The translations under genes and the position numbers were made by a program. From Luteimonas cucumeris (GTDB lineage Bacteria; Pseudomonadota; Gammaproteobacteria; Xanthomonadales; Xanthomonadaceae), in NCBI RefSeq assembly GCF_007830035.1, contig NZ_VLKN01000002.1, positions 248,001 through 312,000 on the forward strand: a stretch of 64,000 nucleotides of DNA, read 5' to 3'. Under the pieces are notes generated by a model, which saw only the letters and a program-made list of their open reading frames with translations, had not been told where the DNA came from and did not search any database. The stretch's first letter is position 1; each line of letters opens with the position of its first letter. Of this stretch, positions 18,629 through 27,342 are shown piece after piece.

Positions 18629-19274
18629 TCTTCATCCTCCCCGTGGCGGCCCAGTTCTCTTTCACCGCACGACGCACCACGTCGATCAGCGCGTTGGCAT
18701 CGACCGCGCCGGCGCGTGCCGACACCATGGTCTTCTGGTTCTTCGTCAGCACGCCGGGAGCGAAGGTCACGCCCTCGAACAGGCCACGGTTGTCGGCGGC
18801 GCTGCGGGCGCGGTTGTTGCTGATGCGGAACTTGCCCTGGTTCAGGCCGACGGTGGTCTGCAGACCGGTGAGCTTGGCCGGCTTGTGCAGGAACAGCATC
18901 ACCTGCTCGCCCTTGGCGTAGGTCGGCCAGCCGTCCGGCGTCACCGCCATCAGCGTGCGGCCGTTGTCCATCTTGCGCGGCTCGATCAGCCCGAACTGGC
19001 GAAAGGTGTAACTGGCGCCGGTGTCCTTGCCGCGCAGCCGCTCGGCGATCTTCACCGTGACTTCGGTATAGGGCACGCCGCGATCGTCGATGCCGTCCTC
19101 GACCTTGTCGACGACACCGATGACGATGCTGTCGGATTCGTCGATCAACTGCGAAAGATTGCGCGATTTCACCGACGCGGCCTGCGCGGCGAAACTCAAC
19201 AGCAAGGTGGCGGCCAACAACACGGGCCAAAGCCAGGGAACGCGTTGCCGCGATCCGCGAGGACTGCCGGACAT
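18618..19274 (-). CDS. Secreted partner protein of the metalloprotease (copy B)
   Basis: A 218 aa protein with a signal peptide (about 1-33, ending FAAQA). The mature core reads LSQLIDESDSIVIGVV, then GVPYTEVTVKI, YTFRQFGLIEPR, GEQVMLFLHKPA and LTGLQTTVGLNQGKFRI. It is clearly paralogous to the gene at 21927-22565. I recall this domain beside matrixin-type proteases in other bacteria, but it has no assigned function. No catalytic residues are evident. The ATG at 19274 has TGGAGG 7 nt upstream. The 3' end overlaps the protease start (GGAGG inside the gene serves it), so the two are made together. Confidence 0.82.
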   Translation of the reverse strand: MSGSPRGSRQRVPWLWPVLLAATLLLSFAAQAASVKSRNLSQLIDESDSIVIGVVDKVEDGIDDRGVPYTEVTVKIAERLRGKDTGASYTFRQFGLIEPRKMDNGRTLMAVTPDGWPTYAKGEQVMLFLHKPAKLTGLQTTVGLNQGKFRISNNRARSAADNRGLFEGVTFAPGVLTKNQKTMVSARAGAVDANALIDVVRRAVKENWAATGRMKNER

Positions 19275-19349
19275 GGGTAACCTCCAGGGTAAGGTTGAGT
19301 GCCGGGGGGCACGCGCCCAACATGGAACTTCCCGCTGCGCCGAGCCATC

Positions 19350-19386
19350 GGGCAGTACCCGGTAAGCCTCTCGGGGAATCCCTTAG
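19350..19386 (-). promoter_or_regulatory. Candidate regulator dyad upstream of module copy B
   Basis: On the minus strand this reads AAGGGATTCCCCGAGAGGCT then TACCGGG. It aligns with the segment at the same distance before module A. The GGGATTCCC core is a dyad. About 98 bp lie between the core and the start codon of copy B. It could be a binding site of the nearby NarL-type regulator; unproven. Confidence 0.4.
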
Positions 19387-19439
19387 CCGCGACCGGAAGG
19401 ACCCGCGGCCGATGCGGTGGGTGATCGACGCGCGGGAAC

Positions 19440-19470
19440 AAAAAAAGGAGGCGGGGTCTCCCCCGCCTCC
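19440..19470 (-). terminator. Rho-independent terminator of module copy A
   Basis: On the minus strand a 10-bp stem GGAGGCGGGG/CCCCGCCTCC with a 4-nt loop (19470-19447) is followed by seven T residues (19446-19440). It lies 24 nt after the stop of the copy A protease and separates the two modules transcriptionally. Confidence 0.92.
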
Positions 19471-19494
19471 CAGTACAGCTTGCTTCGTTCGCGC

Positions 19495-21927
19495 TTACTG
19501 GAATTCGCAGCGGCCGAACTGGGCCCCGGCGGCGACCTTGGCCTTCAGGCCATTCGGGAAGCCGGTCAGTACCGACTGGCCGTTCTGGCAGACATAGACC
19601 TGGTCGGCCTGGATCATCCAGGAGAACTGCGCCCCGGCGATGCCGCCGACGATCTCCGACCCCGAAGCGCTTACCGCCAGCGGGTTGTTGAAGTCGATGT
19701 TCTCCGCCTCGACCACGCCCTGCTTGCGCAGGAACTCGCGCATCGACATCCAGCCCAGGCCCTCGATCCAGATGCCGCCGGAGAAGCCGGTGAAGAAGCT
19801 GCCGGCGCGGCCGAGGACGATGTCGCCCTTGTCGGTCACCGCCGAGACGCCCATCGGCGCGGTGCCGAGCATCTCGTACAGGTACTCCTCGCCGTACACC
19901 GCGCACAGGTCCTCGCCGAAGAAGCTGGTGTATGGCACGTCACGGCAGTAACGCAGGCCGTCGATGCTGGTGAAGGCATCCTCGCCGGTGCCGCGCATCG
20001 CGTTCCACAGCACCATCTCACGCCGGATCGAGCTGTACATCGGCACGCGGGTACCGTCGTAGTTGGTGGCGTACAGGTCGTTGGCGCCGATCAACTGGCC
20101 GAGGTCGATGATCTTGCCCTCGTCCACCCAGGCCAGCGCCTTGGAGATGTTGGCGGAGCCGACGATGACCCGGCCATTGCCGGAGATGCCGGCCGCGCGC
20201 ACCCACGGCTGCACCTCGTCGAGCGAGAGGTCGAGCTGGCGCATGCCGCGCTTGGCATCCCATACGAACGGCACGATCTCGTTCTTGAACGATCCCCCGC
20301 AGCGGCCATCGCCATCGCGATCGACATAGGCAAGACCGACCGCCTTGTTCGCCGAGTCGTCGATGTCCCAACCACTGGCACTGATGCCGTCGACATTGCA
20401 GCTGTCGCCACTGAGGTCGCCCAGCCCGGTCAGCTGGTTGTTGCCCAGGATCACCGGCTCCCTGATGCCGTTGCCGTCCGGATCGGCGGAAACCAGCGTG
20501 CGCTGGCCGTTGCGGTCCATCGCACCGTGACTGACGACGACGCCTTCCGGCAGCAGCTCGATACCCTTGTTCTGGTCCCAGAAGAAACCGATCTCCGTGC
20601 CCAGCGTGCCCGATGCGCGGCGGCCGCTCTTGGACACCTGCACCAGGTTCGCGGACACGACCGGGGTGAACTGCACGCCCTTCAGATAGCCGTTGTAGGT
20701 GATGTCGGCCTGTTTGCTGACACCGGCCTCGGCCAGGATCGGGGTCGCATCGCAGGCGGTGTCGGCGACCGGATCGCTGTCCTCGGCCGCGTTCCAGTAC
20801 TCGCCCTGCGAGACCATCATCGTCGGCGTGGTCGGATAGCCACCGGACGTGATCTCCTCGATGTACACCACGTACTGCTCGCCCGGGGTCAGGTTGTTGA
20901 TGGTGAAGCGGCCATCCGGACCGACCAGGCCCTGGGTCTGGTCGCCGCTCATCGCGGACACCGCGTCGCCCATCAGGTCGTCGACGTTGCGCGCGACGAT
21001 GTTGATGCCGCTGTATTCGGTGCTGCCGTCCTTCAGCCTCAGCACGCCGCTGATCGTGCCGCGGCTGCTGGCGTAGTTGGCGGCGGGATACAGGTTGGAG
21101 ATGCCGGCCTTGTCGTCAGGGTGGTCGATCGTCGACTGCTCCGCGCCCGCCTGCCCGCCGTGGTCGATGAACGGGAACATCGTCTCCAGCGTCTTCGGAT
21201 CAGCCGGGTTGGCGCCCATGCCATCCGGATAGTCGTAGCGGTGCACCGGCGCCACGCAGCCCTTGATGCCCGGCTGGTATGGGGCATAGGTGTAGCTCTG
21301 GTAGACCATCGGGCCGTTGACCTGAGAATGCGACAGGTTGATGGCGTGGCCGAACTCGTGGGTGAACACACCGGCGACCTGGTTGCCGTCGACGTCGGTG
21401 TCCCAGACGTTCCAGCCGTTCATCACCGCCGTGGCCTCGATGATGCGGCCGTTGCCGTCGCCGAATTCCGGGAAGGCGATGCCCAGCACCGAACTGCGCG
21501 GAACACCGAAGTACTCCTCCAGGATGCTGCCGTCGGTGTCGTACAGCACCCAGAAGCCGTAGCCGTTCTCGACGCCGTAGAAATCGGCGGCATTGGCGCT
21601 GGTGACGTCGGCGACGCCGGTCTGGCTGGCGATGGTGCCGGCGACCGCGGCCTTGAACGTCGAGGTCGGCACCTCGCTCCATTCGTTGAACGCGAACGCG
21701 GTGATCTCGTTGGCGCGCTCGATGGTGATGAACGGCGTGACGCCGTCGTAGTCGTAAGTGAAGGCGCCGCCGCCGTCGGTGTAGACCGGGATCGGGCCGT
21801 TGCTCGTGTCCCATACCAGCGGGCGCAGCCGGCCGGTTTCGGTCGACAGGTACAGCGGGCCGGCCGCCTGGGCGGCGCCCGCGGCAACGGCCAGCGCCAG
21901 GGTGAGTGCAAGGCTTGAACGCTTCAT
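19495..21927 (-). CDS. Secreted matrixin-like metalloprotease with HAF-type repeats (copy A)
   Basis: An 810 aa exported protein with a clear signal peptide (1-21, ending AAQA). Zinc motif THEFGHAINLSHSQ (His 190, 194, 200) and Met-turn LETMFPF (near 250). A regulatory-like beta domain follows (TISGVLRLKDGSTEYSGI to NNLTPGEQYVVYIEE). HAF-type repeats fill the carboxyl half (such as GISGNGRVIVGSA, AVTDKGDIVLGRA, AVSASGSEIVGGI), then a two-cysteine tail (YVCQNG, GRCEFQ). Domain order is the same as in copy B, with a longer insert between zinc motif and Met-turn. ATG 21927 overlaps the partner stop by 1 nt (TGATG). An upstream frame extension to 22623 is a shadow of the partner gene. Confidence 0.86.
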   Translation of the reverse strand: MKRSSLALTLALAVAAGAAQAAGPLYLSTETGRLRPLVWDTSNGPIPVYTDGGGAFTYDYDGVTPFITIERANEITAFAFNEWSEVPTSTFKAAVAGTIASQTGVADVTSANAADFYGVENGYGFWVLYDTDGSILEEYFGVPRSSVLGIAFPEFGDGNGRIIEATAVMNGWNVWDTDVDGNQVAGVFTHEFGHAINLSHSQVNGPMVYQSYTYAPYQPGIKGCVAPVHRYDYPDGMGANPADPKTLETMFPFIDHGGQAGAEQSTIDHPDDKAGISNLYPAANYASSRGTISGVLRLKDGSTEYSGINIVARNVDDLMGDAVSAMSGDQTQGLVGPDGRFTINNLTPGEQYVVYIEEITSGGYPTTPTMMVSQGEYWNAAEDSDPVADTACDATPILAEAGVSKQADITYNGYLKGVQFTPVVSANLVQVSKSGRRASGTLGTEIGFFWDQNKGIELLPEGVVVSHGAMDRNGQRTLVSADPDGNGIREPVILGNNQLTGLGDLSGDSCNVDGISASGWDIDDSANKAVGLAYVDRDGDGRCGGSFKNEIVPFVWDAKRGMRQLDLSLDEVQPWVRAAGISGNGRVIVGSANISKALAWVDEGKIIDLGQLIGANDLYATNYDGTRVPMYSSIRREMVLWNAMRGTGEDAFTSIDGLRYCRDVPYTSFFGEDLCAVYGEEYLYEMLGTAPMGVSAVTDKGDIVLGRAGSFFTGFSGGIWIEGLGWMSMREFLRKQGVVEAENIDFNNPLAVSASGSEIVGGIAGAQFSWMIQADQVYVCQNGQSVLTGFPNGLKAKVAAGAQFGRCEFQ

Positions 21928-22565
21928 CACTTCATCTCCCCCTTTTCGATCCAGCGCTGCTCGACCGCGCGGCCGACCAGTCCCATGAAGGTGCGCATGT
22001 CGACCGGACCGGCGGACCCGAGCATCGCCTGCTCGGCCGGCGACAACGCGGCGGAAATGTCCACGCCGTCGAACAGGCCGGCGTTGCCGAAGTCGTTGAC
22101 CAGGCGTTCGTTGGTCATCGACAGCTTGCCCTGGGCCAGGCCAGCGGTGGTCTGCAGGCCGGTGCGCGTGGCCGGGCGGAACAGGAAGGCGACGACGTAC
22201 TCGCCCTGGTGCCAGCGCGGGAACGCTTCCGGCGTCATCGCCAGCAGCTTGTGGCCATTGGCCAGGGTGCGCGGCTCGAGCAGGCCGAACTGGCGGAACG
22301 TGTAGTCCTTCTGCTTCGCGATCGCGCCCTTGGCGGTGTCGCCGACGGCAATGGTGACCTCGGTGTAGGGCACGCCATTGGCGTCGATGCCATCGCTGAC
22401 CTTCTTCACCGTGCCGGCGATGATGCTGTCGGACTCGGAAATCAACTGGGTGAGGTTCTGTTTCTTCAGCTTGGTGGCTTGGGCGGCGGGCAGGACGATC
22501 AGTGCCAGGGACAGCGCGAGCAGGACACTGCGCGCCATCCGCCTGGACAGCAATAACGAACTCAT
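21927..22565 (-). CDS. Secreted partner protein of the metalloprotease (copy A)
   Basis: A 212 aa exported protein with a signal peptide ending PAAQA (about 1-29). The mature core reads LTQLISESDSIIAGTV, GVPYTEVTIAV, YTFRQFGLLEPR, GEYVVAFLFRPA and RTGLQTTAGLAQGKLSM, position for position like the copy B partner. GGGAGAG lies 7 nt before ATG 22565. Translationally coupled to its protease by TGATG. Possible roles are inhibitor, secretion chaperone or substrate adaptor; nothing in the sequence decides. Confidence 0.82.
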   Translation of the reverse strand: MSSLLLSRRMARSVLLALSLALIVLPAAQATKLKKQNLTQLISESDSIIAGTVKKVSDGIDANGVPYTEVTIAVGDTAKGAIAKQKDYTFRQFGLLEPRTLANGHKLLAMTPEAFPRWHQGEYVVAFLFRPATRTGLQTTAGLAQGKLSMTNERLVNDFGNAGLFDGVDISAALSPAEQAMLGSAGPVDMRTFMGLVGRAVEQRWIEKGEMK

Positions 22566-22653
22566 AGCGGGTCTCTCCCAGTGGTGATGAAGGATTACCG
22601 CCCCCCTGCAACGGCCCTCGCACCGTATGCCGGCGGTGGCGGCGACCGACACC

Positions 22654-22690
22654 GGGCGCACCCCCAGGAAGCGCTCAGGGATTTCCTGAT
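22654..22690 (-). promoter_or_regulatory. Candidate regulator dyad upstream of module copy A
   Basis: On the minus strand this reads CAGGAAATCCCTGAGCGCTT then CCTGGGGG. It matches the element before copy B at about 27 of 43 aligned positions. The core CAGGAAATCCCTG is a near-palindrome. It lies about 112 bp before the start codon, and downstream of the regulator gene stop at 22735. Confidence 0.4.
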
Positions 22691-22734
22691 ATCGACGGGT
22701 CGTGATGCCGCGCACGAATCGCGGGGTCGCGCGC

Positions 22735-23394
22735 TCAGACCGAGTCGACGGAGACCAGGCCGAGGCGGATCGCCAGGCGTACCAGGCCCGGCACGTCGTG
22801 GATGTCGAGCCGCTCCATGATCTGGCTGCGGTGACTTTCCACGGTCTTGACGCTGACGTTCAGCCGCGCGGCGATCTCGCGCGTGCCATAGCCTTCGGCG
22901 ATCAGCTGCAGCGTCTCGCGCTGGCGCGGCGTCAGCAGGTCGAGCTGGGCACGTTGCGGCGGGCCTTCGCCGGTGCGCAGGAAACCCTGCAGCACCGTCT
23001 GCGAGATCGCGGGGCTCAGGTACGGTCGGCCCGCGTGCACCGCATCCAGCGCCACGCGCAGTTCGTCCACCGCCGAATCCTTGATCAGGTAGCCGGCCAC
23101 GCCGGCGCGCAATGCCTGGGTGACGTATTCCGCGCCGGCATGCATCGACAGGATCAGCACGCGTGTCGAAGGACTGGCCCGCGGCACGCGGCGCGCGACT
23201 TCCAGGCCGTTGAGTCCTGGCAGGGTGATGTCCAGCAGCAGCACGTCCGGCTGCAGGCGATCGACCAGCGCCAGCGCTTCGTGGCCGTCGCCGCATTCGG
23301 CCAGCACCTGCACGTCCAGGAACGACCCGAGCAGCGAACGCAGCCCGGCGCGCACCAACTGATGGTCGTCAGCCAGCACGAGTCGCATCGCCAT
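22735..23394 (-). CDS. NarL/FixJ-type response regulator
   Basis: A 219 aa regulator. Receiver domain (about 1-120) with acidic residues in [11 protein letters not shown], the phospho-acceptor aspartate in VLLLDITLPGLNG and the lysine in GYLIKDSAV. A LuxR-type helix-turn-helix follows (LTPRQRETLQLIAEGYGT through VSVKTVESHRSQIMERL). Overlaps the kinase gene by 26 nt, so they form a dedicated pair. The two metalloprotease modules lie immediately downstream on the same strand and are candidate targets. Confidence 0.93.
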   Translation of the reverse strand: MAMRLVLADDHQLVRAGLRSLLGSFLDVQVLAECGDGHEALALVDRLQPDVLLLDITLPGLNGLEVARRVPRASPSTRVLILSMHAGAEYVTQALRAGVAGYLIKDSAVDELRVALDAVHAGRPYLSPAISQTVLQGFLRTGEGPPQRAQLDLLTPRQRETLQLIAEGYGTREIAARLNVSVKTVESHRSQIMERLDIHDVPGLVRLAIRLGLVSVDSV

Positions 23395-26300
23395 CCCCCT
23401 GTCCGATCGGAACGGAAGCCGACACCACCGTACCCTGTCCGGGCGCCGAGCGCAGCGTCAGCCGGCCGCCGAGATCGTGCACGCGTTCGCGCATGCCGAA
23501 CAGGCCGAAGCCGGGTTCGGTCGCGCCGGGTCCGCCATCGCCAGACGCGTTGCCGACGCGGCCGGCGACCGTGGCTTGCGGCATCACGAAACCACGACCG
23601 TCGTCGCGCACTTCGATGCGGATCCCGTCCGCGGTGCGGTCCAGCGCGACCCGGATCGTGCATGCCCCGGCGTGGCGCAGTGCATTGGTGACGGCTTCCT
23701 GCACCACGCGGAACACCATGATCTCGCGCTCGACATCCATCGCCGGCAGGTCCGGCGCCAACGCGATTTCCACCGGCATGCCGCTGCGCTGCGACACCGC
23801 GTGCAGGTAACCTTCCAGCGCCGGCGCCAGGCCCAGTTCGTCGAGCAGCGGCGGGCGCAGGTCCAGCGACAGCGCGCGCACCTGCGCGATCATGCGGTCG
23901 ACCATCTGGATGGTCTCGCCGATGCGTTCGCCGGCGGCGATGGCATCGGCCTGGCCTAGCGCGAGGCTCAGGTTGATCTTGGCGGCGGTCAGCGCCTGGC
24001 CGAATTCGTCGTGCAGCTCGCGCGAGATGTGCTTGCGCTCTTCCTCCTTCGCCGCCTCCAGCCGCATGGTCAACCGGCGCAGGCTGGCGAAAGCTTCCTG
24101 CAACTGGTCGCGGCTCTGCCGCGCGGCTTCCAGCGCCTGTTCGCGCTGCGCCTGGATCCGCTGCAGTTCGCGATTGCGGCGCTGCAGGCCGCGCATGCGC
24201 CACAGGAAACCGCCCAGCAGCAGCGCGAACAACAACGCGATGGCAGCGGCCAGCATCCACGGTTGCCGCCACCACGGCGGCACGATGTGCAGCTGCAGCG
24301 ACGGCGCGCTGGTCCAGGCGCTGCCGGCGCGACGCCCGCGCACCTGCAGTTCGTAGCGTCCCGGCGACAACGCATGCAGCGTCAGCTGGCCGCGGTCACC
24401 AAGGCCGATCCACGGCTCCGACGCGCCCAGCCGGTATTCGTATTCGTTGACGCCGCCGTCGTAGCCGAGCACCGCCAGCTCCAGCGAAAACGGATGCCGC
24501 CACGGCACTTCCAGCTGGCGCAGTTTCCAGGTCGGTACGTCCGGCCTGGATGCGGGAGGCAGGCCGCTGATGGCGGTGACCAGTGTCTGCGGCGGTGGCC
24601 GTCGTTGCGGACGCTGCAGCGGATCGAACGCCATCACGCCACGGGTCGAGCCCCAGTACAGGCGTCCGTCGAGCCACGCCACCGCCTTGGGATTGAACAC
24701 GCCCGGCGGCAGGCCGTTGCCGGCGGTGAAGTTCTCGAAACCGCGCAGGTCCTTGTCCAGCCGCGACAACCCGCCGCGGGTGGATATCCACAAGGCGCCA
24801 TCAGGCGCATAGGCCAGCGCGACCACGTTGTCGTCGACCAGGCCGTCGGCACGCGACCAGCGCCGCACGCTGGCGATGCGACCCTGCGCATCGAGCGTGG
24901 CCCGATCGAGCCCGCCGCCGGTGGTGCCGATCCAGATGCTGCCATCGGGTGCTTCGAGGAAGGCGCTGACGTGGTAGTGGCTGAGGCTGCGCGCGTCGTT
25001 GCCCGAGGCCAACTGTTCGCAATCCAGGCGCTCGCCACCGACCAGGCACAGGTTGGCCCCGCCCGAACGCGTGCCCACCCACAACCGGCCGCGGCGGTCC
25101 TCCATTAACGCGGTAACGAAGTCGTCGGACAGCGAATGCGGATCGCCGGCGACCGGACGATAGACGAGGAAGTCGTCCTGCTGCGGACGATAGCGGTACA
25201 GGCCGGCGCCGCCACTGCCGGCCCAGATCCGGCCGGCACGGTCCTGCAGCAGCGCGTACACGTAGCCGGGATTGCGGTCGCCGGCGACGTTGTCGCGCGC
25301 CGGATAGTGGCGGAACTCGTCGCTGCTGGGACGGTAGCGGTACATGCCCTGCGACGTGGCGACCCACAGCATGCCGTCGTCGCTGCGCAGCAGGTCGAGC
25401 ACGCCGCCGATGCGGTCTGCCAGGTCCTTGTCGACCGGCAGGGCCAGCGGCGTGATCACGCCGCTGGCAACCGACAGGTGGTCGACGCCGCCGCCGAAGC
25501 TGCCGATCCACAGGCCGTCCGCGCCATCGGGACGCAGCACGTAGACATCGCTGGTGCTGAGTCCCGGGGCGTCGTCGCGACGTTCGCCCCAGGTCGAGAC
25601 TGCCAGTGTGTCGAGCGCGGTCTTGAGCAGGCCGCCGCCGAAGGTACCGACGATCAGGCTGCCGTCGCGATCGAAGGCGATCGCACCCTGGTCGACATGC
25701 TGGCCGCCGGAGCCGGCGACGCCCAGCGGCACCGCCTCGATGCGGCCCTGGGCCACGTCCACCCGATACAGGCCGACGCCGAACGTGCCGGCCCACAGCG
25801 CGCCATCGGGCGCGCGCTTGAGCTCGGTGACATTGAGCAGCGCGTCGGCCAGTGCGGCCGGCGCCAGCGACGGCGCGCGCAACCGGCCGCTGGCCGGATC
25901 GACGTAGTACAGCCCGTCGCGTGCGCCGACCCAGACCCGGCCGGCAGCGTCCTCGGCGATGCTGAAGACATCCTTCGGCGCGTCGGCGCCGTGCTCGCCG
26001 CGGACGACGGCAACAAAACCTTCGCCCTGTTGCCGGAACAGGCCATGGCCCAGCGTGCCGACCCACAGCCGTCCCTTGCGATCGCGATGCAGGCTCATCA
26101 CGAACTCGCCACCCTTGCCCAGCGGCTTGCGTTCGAAGCGGCCGCTGTCCGGGTCGAAACGGTCCAGCCCGGCCTGCGTGCCGACCCAGAGCCGGCCGTC
26201 GTCGGCATCGGCTAGTGCGAACACGCCGTCATGGCTGGGGCCACCACTTTCCGGGGCGCCGTGACGCCAGTTCCGGAAACTCCAGTCGGCGCGGTCGAGC

Positions 26301-26638
26301 AGGTTCAGGCCGCCGGAGATCGTTGCGATCCACAGGCGTTCGCGGCTGTCCTCGTGGATCGCGCGGATCGCGTTGCTGGAAATCGCCGCCGGGTTCTGCA
26401 GGTCGTACTCGAACTTGCGGAAGCGCTGGCCGTCGTGCAGGTACAGGCCCTCGCGCGTGCCGATCCAGAGGAAGCCGGCGCGATCCTGCAGCACCTCGGT
26501 GATGACTTCCGCCTGGAAGGTGCGCGATTGCCCCATCGGCTGGAACCGCGTCTCCGGCGCCTGCGCGGCGACGCCGGGCGACGTCGGCACGAGCCCGGCG
26601 AACACGATCAGCAGCAGCGCGAAGCGGCTTGTCGGCAT
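23369..26638 (-). CDS. Propeller-sensor histidine kinase (Reg_prop, Y_Y_Y, HisKA_3)
   Basis: A 1089 aa inner-membrane kinase. Signal peptide (about 1-25). A large periplasmic sensor follows, made of repeated Reg_prop blades (pattern [30 protein letters not shown] and similar, about 40-690) and a Y_Y_Y domain (about 720-800). Then one membrane helix ([19 protein letters not shown]), a coiled coil, the HisKA_3 box [14 protein letters not shown] (His about 876), and a HATPase domain ([24 protein letters not shown]). No receiver domain, unlike many Bacteroides relatives. Ligand unknown; two-bladed-array sensors of this kind often detect saccharides or extracellular products. Confidence 0.92.
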   Translation of the reverse strand: MPTSRFALLLIVFAGLVPTSPGVAAQAPETRFQPMGQSRTFQAEVITEVLQDRAGFLWIGTREGLYLHDGQRFRKFEYDLQNPAAISSNAIRAIHEDSRERLWIATISGGLNLLDRADWSFRNWRHGAPESGGPSHDGVFALADADDGRLWVGTQAGLDRFDPDSGRFERKPLGKGGEFVMSLHRDRKGRLWVGTLGHGLFRQQGEGFVAVVRGEHGADAPKDVFSIAEDAAGRVWVGARDGLYYVDPASGRLRAPSLAPAALADALLNVTELKRAPDGALWAGTFGVGLYRVDVAQGRIEAVPLGVAGSGGQHVDQGAIAFDRDGSLIVGTFGGGLLKTALDTLAVSTWGERRDDAPGLSTSDVYVLRPDGADGLWIGSFGGGVDHLSVASGVITPLALPVDKDLADRIGGVLDLLRSDDGMLWVATSQGMYRYRPSSDEFRHYPARDNVAGDRNPGYVYALLQDRAGRIWAGSGGAGLYRYRPQQDDFLVYRPVAGDPHSLSDDFVTALMEDRRGRLWVGTRSGGANLCLVGGERLDCEQLASGNDARSLSHYHVSAFLEAPDGSIWIGTTGGGLDRATLDAQGRIASVRRWSRADGLVDDNVVALAYAPDGALWISTRGGLSRLDKDLRGFENFTAGNGLPPGVFNPKAVAWLDGRLYWGSTRGVMAFDPLQRPQRRPPPQTLVTAISGLPPASRPDVPTWKLRQLEVPWRHPFSLELAVLGYDGGVNEYEYRLGASEPWIGLGDRGQLTLHALSPGRYELQVRGRRAGSAWTSAPSLQLHIVPPWWRQPWMLAAAIALLFALLLGGFLWRMRGLQRRNRELQRIQAQREQALEAARQSRDQLQEAFASLRRLTMRLEAAKEEERKHISRELHDEFGQALTAAKINLSLALGQADAIAAGERIGETIQMVDRMIAQVRALSLDLRPPLLDELGLAPALEGYLHAVSQRSGMPVEIALAPDLPAMDVEREIMVFRVVQEAVTNALRHAGACTIRVALDRTADGIRIEVRDDGRGFVMPQATVAGRVGNASGDGGPGATEPGFGLFGMRERVHDLGGRLTLRSAPGQGTVVSASVPIGQGDGDATRAG

Positions 26639-26683
26639 GCGGCCTGTTTAACACGAACCCGATGGGCGAAACCGCGAGCGCCG

Positions 26684-26764
26684 TATCATCCGCGCATGCC
26701 GGAACAACGCACGCACCCGCACCGCCACGCCTGCCCGCAGTCATCCGCAAGGCGGCAGGATTGA
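26684..26764 (+). CDS. Possible leaderless 22-codon leader peptide upstream of greB
   Basis: A TATCAT -10 (26684-26689) sits 6 nt before ATG 26696, placing the predicted transcription start at the ATG itself. The frame ([11 protein letters not shown] and on) ends at TGA 26762-26764 and overlaps the TTG start of greB by 4 nt (TTGA). The listed span includes the -10; the coding part is 26696-26764. It may couple translation into greB. Speculative, no homology known to me. Confidence 0.3.
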   Translation, partial: YHPRMPEQRTHPHRHACPQSSARRQD

Positions 26765-27270
26765 GCCGCTGGCGCCCACCTGCCGAGAAGAGCACCGCGC
26801 TGGTCACGCGCGAGGGCCATACGCGGCTGAAGGCCGAGCTCGACGAACTGTGGCGCGTGAAGCGCCCGGAAGTGGTCAAGGCGCTCGCCGCCGCCGCGGC
26901 CGAAGGCGACCGTTCGGAGAATGCCGAGTACACCTATCGCAAGAAGCAGCTCGGCGAGATCGACCGTCGCGTGCGCTACCTGTCCAGGCGCCTGCAGCAA
27001 CTGCGCGTGGTCGACACCCTGCCGACCGATCGCGAAGCGGTGTTCTTCGGCGCATGGGTCACGCTGGAGAACGTCGCCGATGGCGACTGCGTGCGTTACC
27101 GCATCGTCGGCCCCGACGAGACCGATGCGCGACGCGGCTTCATCAGCATCGATTCGCCGCTGGCGCGGGCGATGCTGAAGAAGCGCATCGACGACGAGTT
27201 CGAGGCGACGCTGCCGGGAGGGCACGCCCGCTATGCGATCGTGGCAGTGGACTACGGCGATGGCGCGTGA
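26761..27270 (+). CDS. greB: Transcription elongation factor GreB
   Basis: A 169 aa factor that rescues backtracked RNA polymerase by stimulating transcript cleavage. The coiled-coil tip acidic residues lie in [20 protein letters not shown]; the FKBP-like carboxyl domain has [15 protein letters not shown] and [19 protein letters not shown]. The frame is open far upstream, but homologues start MSRWRPP, matching a TTG at 26761. AAGGCGG lies a few bases upstream. Divergent from the kinase gene. Confidence 0.92.
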   Translation: MSRWRPPAEKSTALVTREGHTRLKAELDELWRVKRPEVVKALAAAAAEGDRSENAEYTYRKKQLGEIDRRVRYLSRRLQQLRVVDTLPTDREAVFFGAWVTLENVADGDCVRYRIVGPDETDARRGFISIDSPLARAMLKKRIDDEFEATLPGGHARYAIVAVDYGDGA

Positions 27271-27288
27271 AGCGCGCCTGACATCCGC

Positions 27289-27316
27289 GTCCTTCGACAG
27301 GCTCAGGATGAGCGAA
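27289..27316. repeat. Interspersed repeat of the CCTTCGACAGGCTCAGG type
   Basis: This short sequence, GTCCTTCGACAGGCTCAGGA followed by TGAGCGAAC, sits between the convergent greB and oxidoreductase genes. I recall closely similar short intergenic repeats in many proteobacteria. Only one copy was noticed in this window. Confidence 0.5.
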
Positions 27317-27342
27317 CCGGATTGACGACTGGGAAAATAGTT

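Noticed and set aside
19417-21918. An 833-codon plus-strand frame opposite the copy A protease
   Set aside because: Antisense shadow of a gene with clear signal peptide, zinc motif and repeats; no ribosome site and no recognisable domain.
23369-26638. Hybrid (BvgS/Bacteroides-type) one-component kinase
   Set aside because: The sequence ends after the HATPase domain; there is no receiver or AraC domain, and the regulator is a separate overlapping gene.
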